Assembly (NCBI RefSeq): GCF_002295065.1
Contig: NZ_NSGG01000002.1
Coordinates: 434,001 to 498,000 of the forward strand
Reading direction: 5' to 3'
DNA length: 64,000 bases
DNA from: Mesorhizobium sp. WSM3859
Lineage (GTDB): Bacteria > Pseudomonadota > Alphaproteobacteria > Rhizobiales > Rhizobiaceae
Each line of letters starts with the position of its first letter. Position 1 is the stretch's first letter. Positions 46,451 to 55,806 of this stretch are shown one piece after another. Position numbers and translations under genes: made by a program. The notes below the pieces were generated by a model. That model was not told the DNA's origin, did no database searches, and worked only from the letters and a program-made list of their open reading frames with translations.

Positions 46451-48365
46451 ACTGCTCCTCGGCAATGTCGCGCTCGGTCAGCCAGTGTTCCAGGGCTTCC
46501 GCCATCTCCTGCGGGCTTCTGCCGAGGGTCTTGAGATGGATTTCCGGGTTCTCCGGCGCCTCATAGGGAGAATCGACGCCGGTGAAATTCTTGATCTCGC
46601 CGCTCAAGGCGCGCGCATAAAGCCCCTTCGGATCACGGCGCGCGCATTCCTCGAACGGCGTGTCGACGAATACCTCGACGAACTCGCCCTCGGCCATCAG
46701 CTCGCGGGCCACGCGCCTCTCCGCGGCAAAGGGCGAGATGAAGGAGACAATGACGATCAAGCCGGCATCGGCCATCAGCTTGGCCACTTCGGCGACGCGG
46801 CGGATGTTTTCGACGCGGTCCGCGTCGGTGAAGCCGAGATCGCGGTTCAGCCCGTGACGGACATTGTCGCCATCGAGGATATAGGTGTGGCGCCCGGACG
46901 CGAACAGCTTCTTCTCGAACAGGTTGGCGATGGTCGACTTGCCCGAGCCGGACAACCCGGTGAACCAGAACACCGCCGGGCGCTGATTCTTCAGATCGGA
47001 GCGGCCGCGCTTGCCGACATCGAGCGACTGCCAGTGGATGTTTTCCGCGCGGCGCAGCGAATGCAGGATCATGCCGGCGCCGACGGTGGCGTTGGTAATG
47101 CGGTCGATCAGGATGAAGGCGCCGGTGGTACGGTTCTCGGCAAACGGATCGAAGGCGATCGGCGCGCGGGTCGAGAGGTTGCAGACGCCGACCTCGTTAA
47201 GGTCGAGCGACTTCGCCGCCTCATGCGCGAAATCGTTGACGTTGACGCGGTATTTGAGGTCCGTGACCGTGGCGCTGACCTGGTCGGTCTCGGTGCGCAG
47301 GATGTAGGAGCGGCCGGGCAGCAGCGCCTGCTCGTCGAACCAGACGATGTTGGCCGCGAACTGGTCGGCGACCTGCGGACGCGCTGACGGCGACACCAGC
47401 ATGTTGCCGCGCGACACCTCGACCTCATCCTCGAGGACCAGCGTAATCGCCTGGCCGGCAACAGCCTGCTCGAGGTCGCCGCCCTGCGCCACGATGCGCT
47501 TGACCCGGGACGCCTTGCCGGACTTGGCAACGACGACCTCCTCGCCCTGCGAAACCGTGCCCGAGGCGATGGTGCCGGCGAAGCCGCGGAAATCGAGGTT
47601 CGGGCGGTTCACATACTGAACCGGGAAGCGGAACGGCAGCTCGACGGCGGCTTCGTCGACCGACACGGTTTCCAGATGCTCGATGAGCGAAGGGCCAGAA
47701 TACCAGGGCGTGCGCTCCGAGCGACTGGTGACATTATCGCCGAAACGCGCCGACATAGGGATCGGCACGACGCTGACGAAGCCGAGCCCTTTTGCGAATT
47801 CGCCATAATCGGCGACGATCTGGTCGAACGCAGCCTTGTCGAAGTTGATAAGGTCGATCTTGTTGACCGCCAGCACGATGTGACGGATGCCGAGCAGCGA
47901 GGCGATGATCGAATGACGCCTGGTCTGGCGCAGCACGCCCTGGCGCGCATCGATCAGCACGATGGCGAGATCGGCGGTCGAGGCGCCTGTCGCCATATTG
48001 CGCGTGTACTGCTCGTGCCCGGGCGTATCGGCGACGATGAACTTGCGCTTCGGCGTGGCGAAGAAACGATAGGCGACGTCGATGGTGATGCCCTGCTCGC
48101 GCTCGGCCTCAAGCCCGTCGACCAGCAGCGCGAAGTCGATGTCGTCGCCGGTGGTGCCGTGCTTGCGCGAGTCCTTCTCCAGCGCGGCAAGCTGGTCCTC
48201 GAAGATCTGCTTGGTGTCGGAAAGCAGGCGGCCGATCAGCGTCGACTTGCCGTCATCGACGGAGCCGCAAGTGAGGAAGCGCAGCAGCGATTTCTTCTCC
48301 TGAGCGGCCATGTAGTCGCGGATCGAATCGGTCGGGGCGAGGCTCTTGGCCATGATGTGGCGCAT
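46428..48365 (-). CDS. cysNC: Bifunctional sulfate adenylyltransferase subunit 1 / APS kinase
   Basis: A 645-residue fusion. The N-terminal CysN GTPase part has P-loop [23 protein letters not shown] and NKID; with CysD it makes APS from ATP and sulfate. The C-terminal CysC part has P-loop [12 protein letters not shown] and [16 protein letters not shown] and phosphorylates APS to PAPS. This is the NodQ-type organisation, typical of rhizobia that need PAPS. The ATG at 48365 begins two bases after the cysD stop; the internal ATG at 48353 is possible. The longer upstream open frame is cysD read out of frame and is rejected. Confidence 0.94.
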   Translation of the reverse strand: MRHIMAKSLAPTDSIRDYMAAQEKKSLLRFLTCGSVDDGKSTLIGRLLSDTKQIFEDQLAALEKDSRKHGTTGDDIDFALLVDGLEAEREQGITIDVAYRFFATPKRKFIVADTPGHEQYTRNMATGASTADLAIVLIDARQGVLRQTRRHSIIASLLGIRHIVLAVNKIDLINFDKAAFDQIVADYGEFAKGLGFVSVVPIPMSARFGDNVTSRSERTPWYSGPSLIEHLETVSVDEAAVELPFRFPVQYVNRPNLDFRGFAGTIASGTVSQGEEVVVAKSGKASRVKRIVAQGGDLEQAVAGQAITLVLEDEVEVSRGNMLVSPSARPQVADQFAANIVWFDEQALLPGRSYILRTETDQVSATVTDLKYRVNVNDFAHEAAKSLDLNEVGVCNLSTRAPIAFDPFAENRTTGAFILIDRITNATVGAGMILHSLRRAENIHWQSLDVGKRGRSDLKNQRPAVFWFTGLSGSGKSTIANLFEKKLFASGRHTYILDGDNVRHGLNRDLGFTDADRVENIRRVAEVAKLMADAGLIVIVSFISPFAAERRVARELMAEGEFVEVFVDTPFEECARRDPKGLYARALSGEIKNFTGVDSPYEAPENPEIHLKTLGRSPQEMAEALEHWLTERDIAEEQYDNGGGI

Positions 48366-48367
48366 TA

Positions 48368-49273
48368 TCAGAAATAACCCTCGCGCTTCTTCTTTTCCAT
48401 CGAGCCCGCCTCGTCGCGGTCGATGAGGCGGCCCTGGCGCTCGGAGGTGCGGGCGGTCAGCATCTCGCCGACGATGGCCTCCAGCGTGTCGGCGTCCGAT
48501 TCGATGGCGCCGGTCAGCGGATAGCAGCCTAATGTGCGGAAGCGCACGAGGCGGTTCTCGATGGTCTCGCCGGGTCGCAACTGCATGCGGTCGTCGTCCT
48601 TCATGATCAGCATGCCGTCGCGCTCCACCACCGGCCGCTCCTTGGCGAAATAGAGCGGCACGATCGGGATGTTTTCCTGCAGGATGTATTGCCAGATGTC
48701 GAGCTCGGTCCAGTTGGACAACGGGAAGACACGGATCGACTCGCCCGGCGCGATGCGGGTGTTGAAGATCTTCCACATTTCCGGCCGCTGGTTCTTGGGG
48801 TCCCAGGAGTGCTGCGCGTTGCGGAAGGAGAAGATGCGCTCCTTGGCGCGCGACTTCTCCTCGTCGCGGCGGGCGCCGCCGAAAGCGGCGTCGAAGCCGT
48901 ATTTGTCGAGCGCCTGGCGCAGCGCCACCGTCTTCATCACATGGGTGTGGGTGTTGGAACCATGGTCGAAGGGGTTGATGCCGTCGCGAACACCGTCTTC
49001 GTTGACATGGACGAGCAGGTCGAAGCCGAGCTTCTGCGCCATCTGGTCGCGAAACGCGATCATCTCGCGAAACTTCCAGGTGGTGTCGACATGCAGGAAG
49101 GGAAAAGGCGGCTTGGCGGGATAGAAGGCCTTCATCGCCAGATGCATCAGCACCGAGGAATCCTTGCCGACGGAATAGAGCATCACCGGCTTGGAGAAAG
49201 AGGCCGCGACCTCGCGGAAGATGTGGATGGACTCGGCCTCGAGCCGTTGCAGATGCGTGAGCGCGATATTCAT
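48368..49273 (-). CDS. cysD: Sulfate adenylyltransferase subunit 2
   Basis: A 301-residue ATP-sulfurylase catalytic subunit of the PAPS-reductase-like (PP-loop) fold. The SVGKDSSVL motif is the pyrophosphatase loop; [31 protein letters not shown] and [14 protein letters not shown] are all diagnostic. It is close to NodP. The start at 49273 ([15 protein letters not shown]) matches the usual family N-terminus and length; ATG at 49318 would add 15 residues and cannot be excluded, as neither has a strong ribosome binding site. It is the first gene of cysD-cysNC-cysQ. Confidence 0.93.
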   Translation of the reverse strand: MNIALTHLQRLEAESIHIFREVAASFSKPVMLYSVGKDSSVLMHLAMKAFYPAKPPFPFLHVDTTWKFREMIAFRDQMAQKLGFDLLVHVNEDGVRDGINPFDHGSNTHTHVMKTVALRQALDKYGFDAAFGGARRDEEKSRAKERIFSFRNAQHSWDPKNQRPEMWKIFNTRIAPGESIRVFPLSNWTELDIWQYILQENIPIVPLYFAKERPVVERDGMLIMKDDDRMQLRPGETIENRLVRFRTLGCYPLTGAIESDADTLEAIVGEMLTARTSERQGRLIDRDEAGSMEKKKREGYF

Positions 49274-49700
49274 GGACTGTCGAGCGTTCTCTCGTGCCGT
49301 CGAGCGGAAATCCTGCATTGCGGGCGCAATTCCATGCCGCCCGGGCGCAAGTTTCACTTGGACAAACTTGTTTCGTGCGGGCGTTCTAACAGATCGGCGC
49401 TGTTCATAACAATGCAGGACGCGCCGGACGCATGATGATTAAGGAACGAATTTTCCAAGCGAGGCCTGGAAAGCGGAAAATCCTGCCAGGGCGCTGAAAA
49501 CGCGGGAGCAGGGAAAGGACCGTAAGTTCCGAAGATGTCAGCCGTTCCGAACCAAGGATTTCTGTCGGAACATCGTCAACCGGCCTATCGCAGAACGGCG
49601 CCAGCGGCTATACGGGCTCGGGGAACGGGCAAGGCGCGGCGAACAGAGTCGGTCCAGCCGGCCGTCGGCTGGCGTCACGGATCCGGGCGCAATCTGGAAA
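49274..49700. other. Divergent intergenic region between cysD and ligase-like gene
   Basis: These 427 bases contain no credible gene. They must hold the promoters of the cys operon (leftward) and of the O-antigen ligase-like gene (rightward). A frame open from 49535 runs through this region into the epimerase gene, but its residues before 51005 are an out-of-frame reading of the ligase gene. I see no known operator or terminator. Confidence 0.6.
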
Positions 49701-51008
49701 TTGCGAAGCAAGCATTTGAACCCGTTTTCTACGCTCCGGCGCCACCTCTCGCCCGCACAGATCAATTTCTATTTTTCGATCATCTGCTTTTTTTCGCCGC
49801 CGGTGCTGGGTTCGCTGGTCAGCATCGCCTTCAATGCCGGTGGTGTGTGGTCGGTATTCCTGCTGGCCGCGAAGCGGCGGCGCTTCAACATCGACCGGCC
49901 GATGCTCGCCTTGACGACGGCGATCTATGCCTATTGCGCGACCATGGTGCTTGCTTCGATCGTCAACGGCACGCTGGCGGCCGATCTGCGGCTCTTCCTG
50001 CCGCTGATCACCTTCCTGCTCTTTCCCATCTCCTACTCGACCTGGAGCATCACCGAGAAGACCACGCTGGCGCGCATCGCCATTCTGGCAAGCGCAGCGG
50101 CCTGTTTCGGCGCATTGGCGATCGCCATCGTCCAGTATCACTGGCAGGGCATAAGGGCCGAGGGCGGCGCCGGAAACGCGATCGTCTTCGCAACCGTCAC
50201 CTGCCTTGCCGTCATGCTATGCCTGGCCGGCGCCCTGTCGGGCATCGAGACGCGCTGGAAGATGCTGGTCCTGGCGGCGACCGCCGGAAACGTGGCAATC
50301 CTCTATTCGGGCTCGCGCATGATCTGGGTGGCCGTGCCGATTACCGGCATCGTCGTCCTTCTCGTCAATCGCCGCCGGTTCGCCCGCGCCAGCGTGGCGC
50401 GCTTCCTGGCGATTGGCCTGGTGGCCGCCATTGTGATCGCCGCCATCGGCTCTCGCGTCATCCTGGATCGAACCGACTTCCTGGTCAGCGACTGGGATGC
50501 GCTGAACGCCAATGGCGACCATTCGACGGCGCTGGGTCTGCGCGTGGCGATGTGGGAAATCGGCGTCAACGCATTTCGCGAGATGCCGATTTTCGGCCAT
50601 GGTATCGCGGCCAGCCGGGCGCTGATGAATCAAGCGCTTCAGGACCGGTTCGGCTTGCAGGAGACCCTCAGTCATTTCCACAATGGCTTCCTGACGGCGC
50701 TGGTCCAGGCCGGCCTGCTGGGAGCGCTGTCCCTGGCGTCGATCTTCATCGTTGCCGCCTGGAATGCGGCAAGGACGCTGCGTTTCAGCGCGGACCCGCT
50801 GGAGCGGTTCGGCGCGACGGTGATCCTTGTCGCAATCATCACCTATCTCATCGCCGGAATGACCGGTATCCTCATCGGCCACGATATCCTCGACGCGACG
50901 CTGATGGTGTTCCTGGTTTCGGGAACCTACCTTGCGTCCGGGCGGACGGTGGCGCCGATCGGGAAAAGCGCGCCCGCCATGTCGCCGGACGCCAGCCCGC
51001 AACCATGA
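49701..51008 (+). CDS. O-antigen ligase / Wzy-like membrane protein
   Basis: A 435-residue polytopic membrane protein with about ten hydrophobic segments (for example INFYFSIICFFSPPVLGSL and LARIAILASAAACFGALAIA) and a periplasmic loop in the second half that contains FGHGIAASRAL followed by LSHFHNGFLTALVQAGLLG. The H-N-x-x-L-x-x-x-x-x-x-G segment is the signature of the PF04932 O-antigen ligase/polymerase family. In an ABC-export pathway a ligase (WaaL) role fits best. The only plausible start is TTG at 49701, with CTGGAAA before it. It overlaps the next gene by ATGA. Confidence 0.82.
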   Translation: MRSKHLNPFSTLRRHLSPAQINFYFSIICFFSPPVLGSLVSIAFNAGGVWSVFLLAAKRRRFNIDRPMLALTTAIYAYCATMVLASIVNGTLAADLRLFLPLITFLLFPISYSTWSITEKTTLARIAILASAAACFGALAIAIVQYHWQGIRAEGGAGNAIVFATVTCLAVMLCLAGALSGIETRWKMLVLAATAGNVAILYSGSRMIWVAVPITGIVVLLVNRRRFARASVARFLAIGLVAAIVIAAIGSRVILDRTDFLVSDWDALNANGDHSTALGLRVAMWEIGVNAFREMPIFGHGIAASRALMNQALQDRFGLQETLSHFHNGFLTALVQAGLLGALSLASIFIVAAWNAARTLRFSADPLERFGATVILVAIITYLIAGMTGILIGHDILDATLMVFLVSGTYLASGRTVAPIGKSAPAMSPDASPQP

Positions 51009-51934
51009 AGGTCCTGGTCACCGGCGCGACAGGCTTCGTTGGACAACGGATCGCCAGCCGGTTGCGCGAGGCGGGGTTTGACTTGCGGATCGCCTCTCGC
51101 CTGCCGCAACGGCTTGCGGGCGCGGATGATGCCGTCGCCTTGCCCGGCGCCGATGCGCCACAGGAAGCCTTTCTCGCGCTGATGCCGGATGTGACGCATG
51201 TCGTCCACTGCGCGGCGCTCAACAATGATCGCGGCGCCGGCGAGGCCGACCTGCGGGCCGTCAACGCGACATTGACCGGACGGCTCGCCCAGGCGGCCGC
51301 CAAGCGCGCCGGAGGGCGCTTCATCTACCTCTCCTCGATCCGCGCCGTCGTGGGGGCCGATTTCAGTGGCATGATCGACGAGGCCACGCCCCCTGCCCCG
51401 CAATGCGCCTACGGACGCTCCAAGCGCGGAGGCGAGATCGCAATGCTGGAGGCTTTTGCGACCGCCGGACACGTCGGCGCGACGGCGCTGCGGCTGCCGC
51501 CGGTCTATGGCGAAGGCATGAAGGGAAATCTGCGCGGGCTGATGCGTCTCGCCGCCACCGGCCTGCCGCTGCCCGCAGCCGCTTTGACCGCGGTTCGTTC
51601 GCTGGTCTCCCATGACGCGGTGGCTGGCGCCGTGACGCATCTCCTGGCCCGTCCGACGCCGCCGCGCCCGACCTATGTCCTGGCCGATGCCTCGCCGGTT
51701 GCGCTGTCTGAAATCATCGCCGCGTTCCGGCGCGGATATGGCCGGCCGGCCCGACTGCTCCCCATGCCGGCCTGGCCGTTCCGGCTGCTGGCGACGCTCA
51801 GTGGCCGACAGGCGTCGTGGCGGGCTTTGGTGGCCACGCAGATCTGCGATCCGTCGCTGCTGGCCTCGGAAGGCTGGATGCCGGAGACCGACACGCTCGG
51901 CCGGATCGAGGAACTGGCGCGGCAGGCCGGTTAG
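51005..51934 (+). CDS. NAD-dependent epimerase/dehydratase (nucleotide-sugar reductase type)
   Basis: A 309-residue extended short-chain dehydrogenase. The Rossmann motif TGATGFVGQRIA is at residues 6-17, the catalytic Ser in YLSSIRAV and Tyr-x-x-x-Lys in AYGRSKRGGE. Members of this branch in rhizobia and Pseudomonas act with a WbpM-like dehydratase, reducing the 4-keto sugar before lipid-linked initiation (WreQ of Rhizobium etli makes UDP-QuiNAc). It is translationally coupled to the ligase-like gene and convergent with the initiating transferase. The exact sugar is inference. Confidence 0.8.
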   Translation: MKVLVTGATGFVGQRIASRLREAGFDLRIASRLPQRLAGADDAVALPGADAPQEAFLALMPDVTHVVHCAALNNDRGAGEADLRAVNATLTGRLAQAAAKRAGGRFIYLSSIRAVVGADFSGMIDEATPPAPQCAYGRSKRGGEIAMLEAFATAGHVGATALRLPPVYGEGMKGNLRGLMRLAATGLPLPAAALTAVRSLVSHDAVAGAVTHLLARPTPPRPTYVLADASPVALSEIIAAFRRGYGRPARLLPMPAWPFRLLATLSGRQASWRALVATQICDPSLLASEGWMPETDTLGRIEELARQAG

Positions 51935-52009
51935 GGCGGTTCCAGCGCAGGCGGTTTTCGCCCGGAATTGCGCCAAACCAGGAGCGTTTCACCGTTTCCG
52001 CGAAACGCC

Positions 52010-52546
52010 CTATGCGCGGTAGAACGTGCCCAGCAATATCCTGAGGTCCAGGCGAATGGTGGCGGCCTGGACGTAGGCCGCGTCGGTCTCGGCGCAGCGT
52101 CTCGGATCCGACATGTCGATCCCCTTGATCTGCGCCAAACCGGTTATGCCCGGAAGTGCTGTGAGCACGCCCAGTTGCTTGCGCCGCTCGATCAGTTCCG
52201 TCTGCGTCGGCAGGCACGGACGCGGTCCCACGAGGCTCATCTCGCCCTTGAGCACGTTCCAGAGCTGCGGCAACTCGTCGATCTTGGTTGCGCGCAGCAC
52301 CTTGCCTACCGCGGTGACCGAATTGGCCGGTGCCTGGTGGGTAGGCAAGGAGGGGGTGTCGCGACGCATCGTGCGCAGCTTGCGGCAGGAAAAGAGCGCG
52401 CCCTCCCGCCCGACGCGGATTTGCGAGAAGATGGCGGGGCCCGGCGACGTCGCCCGGATCGCCAGCATCGCGACCAGCACAATCGGCGACGTAGCCGCCA
52501 GCATCACCGCCCCAACAGCCAGATCAAAGGCGCGCTTTGCCGTCAC
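52010..52546 (-). CDS. Initiating undecaprenyl-phosphate sugar-phosphate transferase
   Basis: A 178-residue small (monotopic) phosphoglycosyl transferase. It begins with a membrane re-entrant helix, RAFDLAVGAVMLAATSPIVLVA, then KLRTMRRD, the catalytic Asp-Glu in TKIDELPQLWNVLKGEMSLVGPRP and a C-terminal GITGLAQI. This family moves a sugar-1-phosphate from a UDP-sugar to undecaprenyl phosphate, the first step of O-antigen or capsule assembly. The start is GTG at 52546, three bases after the preceding GT2 gene ends. The size fits PglC/WbpL-like short forms and R. etli WreU-type enzymes. Confidence 0.87.
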   Translation of the reverse strand: MTAKRAFDLAVGAVMLAATSPIVLVAMLAIRATSPGPAIFSQIRVGREGALFSCRKLRTMRRDTPSLPTHQAPANSVTAVGKVLRATKIDELPQLWNVLKGEMSLVGPRPCLPTQTELIERRKQLGVLTALPGITGLAQIKGIDMSDPRRCAETDAAYVQAATIRLDLRILLGTFYRA

Positions 52547-52549
52547 GGT

Positions 52550-53482
52550 TCAGATCCGGCGCGAAAGGAAAGCGAGGTAGAGCCCCAGCGTTCCCATGAG
52601 GGTCTGCCGGTAGACGCCGCTTTTGCCGAGCAGGCTGAAGCGCCTGAAGGTGCTGCCCTTGCGCGCCCTGATGAACAGGCGCAGGCAAAGCGCCGCATCG
52701 CGCGCGATGAGGTCGCGGTTGACGGCAAGGCCCCTGAGGTTGCTGTCGGTCCAGGTGGCGAACTGGCCCTGAAACAGCCGTCCGAGCCGTGAAAGCCTTG
52801 CCTTCCACGAGACGTTGGCGCCGACGAGGTTTGCCGCGTGCTGGCGGTACCGGACCAGCGGCCGCGGCTCGTAGCGCACCTTCCCGCCGGCGGCGGTGAC
52901 GATGAGATAGGCCCACCAGTCATGGCTGACGAAGTCGGTCCTTGCCGATGCTTTCGCCAGGAGGTCGCGCGCCTTGCGGTTGAAAAGCATGGTGTTGCCG
53001 CCGGCGATGCTTTGCACCAGCGCGTTGCGGAAAGACGGCGGGCGGCGAAACAGCGGCGAATAGCCGGCTGGGATGCCGGTCTGCGAAATGGTTGCCGTGC
53101 GCGAGCAGAACAGGAGCGGCATGTCGATATCCTCTCCCTCCATCCAGCGGATGGCGCTCTCCAGCCGATCCGGCTCCCAGACATCGTCCTGGTCGCAAAA
53201 GGCATAGTAATCGGCATCGATGCGGGGATCGATGATCATCGATCGGAAATTGGCGGCGAAGCCCTTTCGCGGGCCATCCACCAGCGTAAGGGAGCCCTTG
53301 TTCCAGCGGGATCGCCAAGCCTCGACGATCGCGACCGTGGCGTCCGTCGAGCCATCGTCGGAAACCCACAGATCGACCGCAGGCCAGGACTGCGCGAAAA
53401 GGGATTCCAATTGCTCGCCGATGAACGCCGCGCCATCCCTCGTGCCCATGAGAACGGCCACGCGCTGATCTTTTGCGGTCAC
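52550..53482 (-). CDS. Family 2 glycosyltransferase
   Basis: A 310-residue GT2. VAVLMGTRDGAAFIGEQLESL and WVSDDGSTD form the nucleotide-binding half, with the DxD-like metal site in FCDQDDVW. The sequence resembles rhamnosyltransferases and other O-antigen side-chain GTs (the C-Q-D-D-V-W pattern is common in rhamnosyl/galactosyl GT2s). The start is GTG at 53482. It lies between the 4,6-dehydratase and the initiating transferase on the same strand and probably adds the second or an early residue of the glycan. Confidence 0.87.
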   Translation of the reverse strand: MTAKDQRVAVLMGTRDGAAFIGEQLESLFAQSWPAVDLWVSDDGSTDATVAIVEAWRSRWNKGSLTLVDGPRKGFAANFRSMIIDPRIDADYYAFCDQDDVWEPDRLESAIRWMEGEDIDMPLLFCSRTATISQTGIPAGYSPLFRRPPSFRNALVQSIAGGNTMLFNRKARDLLAKASARTDFVSHDWWAYLIVTAAGGKVRYEPRPLVRYRQHAANLVGANVSWKARLSRLGRLFQGQFATWTDSNLRGLAVNRDLIARDAALCLRLFIRARKGSTFRRFSLLGKSGVYRQTLMGTLGLYLAFLSRRI

Positions 53483-53548
53483 GGTCTCTGAACCCGCGGG
53501 GGCATTCGAACAGGCTTCAACTGCCGATTTCGGGCGGGCGGCACTGGT

Positions 53549-55591
53549 CTAACCGATCTGACCGGCCGTTTTCGGCACCGCCTGCCCGCGAGCGCCGATG
53601 TCTTCCTCGATCGGGTTGAACCCGGCCAGGACGGCAAGCGCTGCGGCCCTGTCCCGATCGTGCATCGCGGCCACCAGGGCCGGCAGCGCGGCCTCGATCC
53701 TGGGCCATTGCACGACGGCGCTCCTGAGGCCGAAGATCTTGGCGATGTCGAGCTTGACGACCTCTTCATTCTCGCCATGCAGCATCTCGTGCAGCTTCTC
53801 GCCGGGCCTGATGCCGGTGAAGCGGATCGGAATGTCCGTGTAGGGGCTTTTGCCGGTCATGCGGATCATGGTTTCGGCGACTTCGAGGATCGGCACCGGC
53901 TGGCCCATGTCGAGCATGTAGATGGCGTAGTCGTCCTTGCCCTGGCGCTGCTCGGCATCGGCGGCCGACATGATGACGAGATCGACTGCCTCGGCCACGG
54001 TCATGAAATAACGGGTCATGCGCCGGTCCGTGATGGTGACCGGCCCGCCGGCTTCGATCTGCGCCTGGAAGATGGTCGCCACCGAGCCATTGGAGCCGAA
54101 GACATTGCCGAAGCGCACGGCAATGAACTTGGTGCCGGAACGATGCACGCCCTCGTGATGGGAGTGATGCGCGCCGGCCCGATGACCGTTCGCGGCATGC
54201 AAGGGCGATGGCGCGGCGTGGGTTTCATGCAGCGAGGAGACGATCTGTTCGGCCGCGCGCTTGGTGACGCCGAGCACGGAAGTCGGGTCGACGGCCTTGT
54301 CGCTGGAAATCAGCAGGAACTGCGGCACCCCGCATTCGGCGGCGATCTCGGCGCAGGCGAGCGTGCCGAAGACATTCGTCTCGATCGCCGCTTCCCAGTT
54401 CTCTTCCAGCAGCGGCACGTGCTTCAGCGCCGCGGCATGAAAGAGGATCGAGGGTTTGAACTCGCTGACGAGACGCATCATGTGAGGCCGGTCGGTCACG
54501 TCCACGATGCGGCTGGTCAGCCGGTCGCGGTAATGATCGTCGATCAGCTGATCGAGCTGGAAAATGCCGAATTCGGAATTGTCAGCCACCAGCACCGCCT
54601 CGGCGCCAAGCTCCAGCGCGCGCTTGACGAGCACGCGGCCGATGGAGCCGGCGCCGCCGGTGACCATCACCCGCTTGCCGCCGACGAAGGCGCCGATTCG
54701 CGCGGTGTCGGTGGCGACCGCCGAACGGCGCATGATGGTTTCCATCTCCACGGCATCGAGAACCAGCCTGCCGCCCTGCCCCAGTTCGGACAGGCCCGAA
54801 AACTGGACCACGGCGATGCCGCTGTGACGCGCGACGCGCACCAGCTCGGCATAGTCCTCGATCTCGCGCTCGACCCCCTTGCCGAAGATCAGCAGGTCGA
54901 GGCTTTCCGTGCCATTGACATAGTCCTCCAGCACCTCGACCAGTCGCGGCCTGAGCGCCACGACCGGAACGCCCTGGATCCGCGTGCCGAGCGGCGCGTC
55001 CATCTCGGTCGCCATGATGCCGGCGATGGCGTACTCGGCCGGCACCGCCGTGCGGGTGAAGCGCACGATCACGTCCGCCTCGCTCAGCCGGCCGATGAAC
55101 AGCGCCTGCTTGACCGGCGCGTCGCCCGTAGCGCGGCGCAGGATGCGCCAGGACGCGCCGTCGCGAAGAAAGCGATAGTAAAGCCGGGGCGCCGAAATGA
55201 TGGTGAAGGAGACCAGGAAAAAGACGATGAACTGGCGTTCGTTGAGGCCGGCGACCGGCTGGAAAAAGAAGCGGAAGGCAAGCGAGGCCAGGTAAAGGAC
55301 CACCGTCAGGCTGCCGCAGCCCTTGAGGATGTTGAAGAAGTCGGGCGTGGAGGCAAAGCGCCAGACGGTGTTGTAGAGGCCGCAAGAGCGAAACAACAGA
55401 TGGGCGATAAGCACGATGACCGCCCAACAGGCCAGCCCGCCGGGGGAGAAGGCGGCAAAGGAAAGCCGCGACTGCGAAAGGATGAGGCTGAGTGCCACCG
55501 CCACCAGGACCATGACGAGATCCTGCACCATGATGATGGCGCGCCGCATCCTTGGTCTGAGTTCCGATACGGCTTCTACGTATGCGGTCAT
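53549..55591 (-). CDS. Membrane-anchored nucleotide-sugar 4,6-dehydratase (CapD/WbpM family)
   Basis: A 680-residue protein. Four N-terminal membrane spans (about residues 20-120) are followed by a CoA-binding-like domain and then an extended SDR domain with VTGGAGSIGRVLVK, FHAAALKHVPLLEENW and SSDKAVDPTSVLG. The SSDKA segment replaces the usual Tyr-x-x-x-Lys start, as in WbpM/CapD/FlaA1. The enzyme converts UDP-GlcNAc to a 4-keto-6-deoxy sugar. An unusual His-rich insert (about 54138-54233 on the genome) sits just before GTKFIAVRFGNVFGS. The ATG at 55591 is preferred to a GTG ten codons upstream. Confidence 0.9.
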   Translation of the reverse strand: MTAYVEAVSELRPRMRRAIIMVQDLVMVLVAVALSLILSQSRLSFAAFSPGGLACWAVIVLIAHLLFRSCGLYNTVWRFASTPDFFNILKGCGSLTVVLYLASLAFRFFFQPVAGLNERQFIVFFLVSFTIISAPRLYYRFLRDGASWRILRRATGDAPVKQALFIGRLSEADVIVRFTRTAVPAEYAIAGIMATEMDAPLGTRIQGVPVVALRPRLVEVLEDYVNGTESLDLLIFGKGVEREIEDYAELVRVARHSGIAVVQFSGLSELGQGGRLVLDAVEMETIMRRSAVATDTARIGAFVGGKRVMVTGGAGSIGRVLVKRALELGAEAVLVADNSEFGIFQLDQLIDDHYRDRLTSRIVDVTDRPHMMRLVSEFKPSILFHAAALKHVPLLEENWEAAIETNVFGTLACAEIAAECGVPQFLLISSDKAVDPTSVLGVTKRAAEQIVSSLHETHAAPSPLHAANGHRAGAHHSHHEGVHRSGTKFIAVRFGNVFGSNGSVATIFQAQIEAGGPVTITDRRMTRYFMTVAEAVDLVIMSAADAEQRQGKDDYAIYMLDMGQPVPILEVAETMIRMTGKSPYTDIPIRFTGIRPGEKLHEMLHGENEEVVKLDIAKIFGLRSAVVQWPRIEAALPALVAAMHDRDRAAALAVLAGFNPIEEDIGARGQAVPKTAGQIG

Positions 55592-55775
55592 TGGGTGGCA
55601 CTGAACTCCAGGCGTGAGCACATGCTATCAGAACGGCGCAGGACAAAACATCGTCCGCCGCCACTCTGGATTGCAAATCCCCAACCCCGTAACCCGATTA
55701 TCGCCTTAGCGCGGAGTTGAAGGGAGGGCCAGAGGTTTTTTGGGGAACTGGCAAGACTTGTTGCCGATGTGTTGC

Positions 55776-55793
55776 CCCTCGAGTTCTCGAGGG
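55776..55793. other. Small perfect hairpin upstream of Wzt-C-like gene
   Basis: CCCTCGA-GTTC-TCGAGGG is a 7-bp stem with a 4-base loop, ending 13 bases before the ATG of the following gene. There is no T-run, so it is not a standard terminator. It could be an operator or a translational hairpin near the ribosome binding site. Confidence 0.45.
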
Positions 55794-55806
55794 CTATTGA
55801 AGTTAG

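Noticed and set aside
49535..51004. Apparent 5' extension of the epimerase gene giving a 799-residue protein
   Set aside because: The segment is the ligase gene read in another frame; the SDR Rossmann motif starts at residue 6 from the ATG at 51005.
53660..55720. Long open frame (686 codons) opposite the 4,6-dehydratase
   Set aside because: An antisense shadow; its His/Asp/Gly-rich translation comes from the complementary codon pattern.
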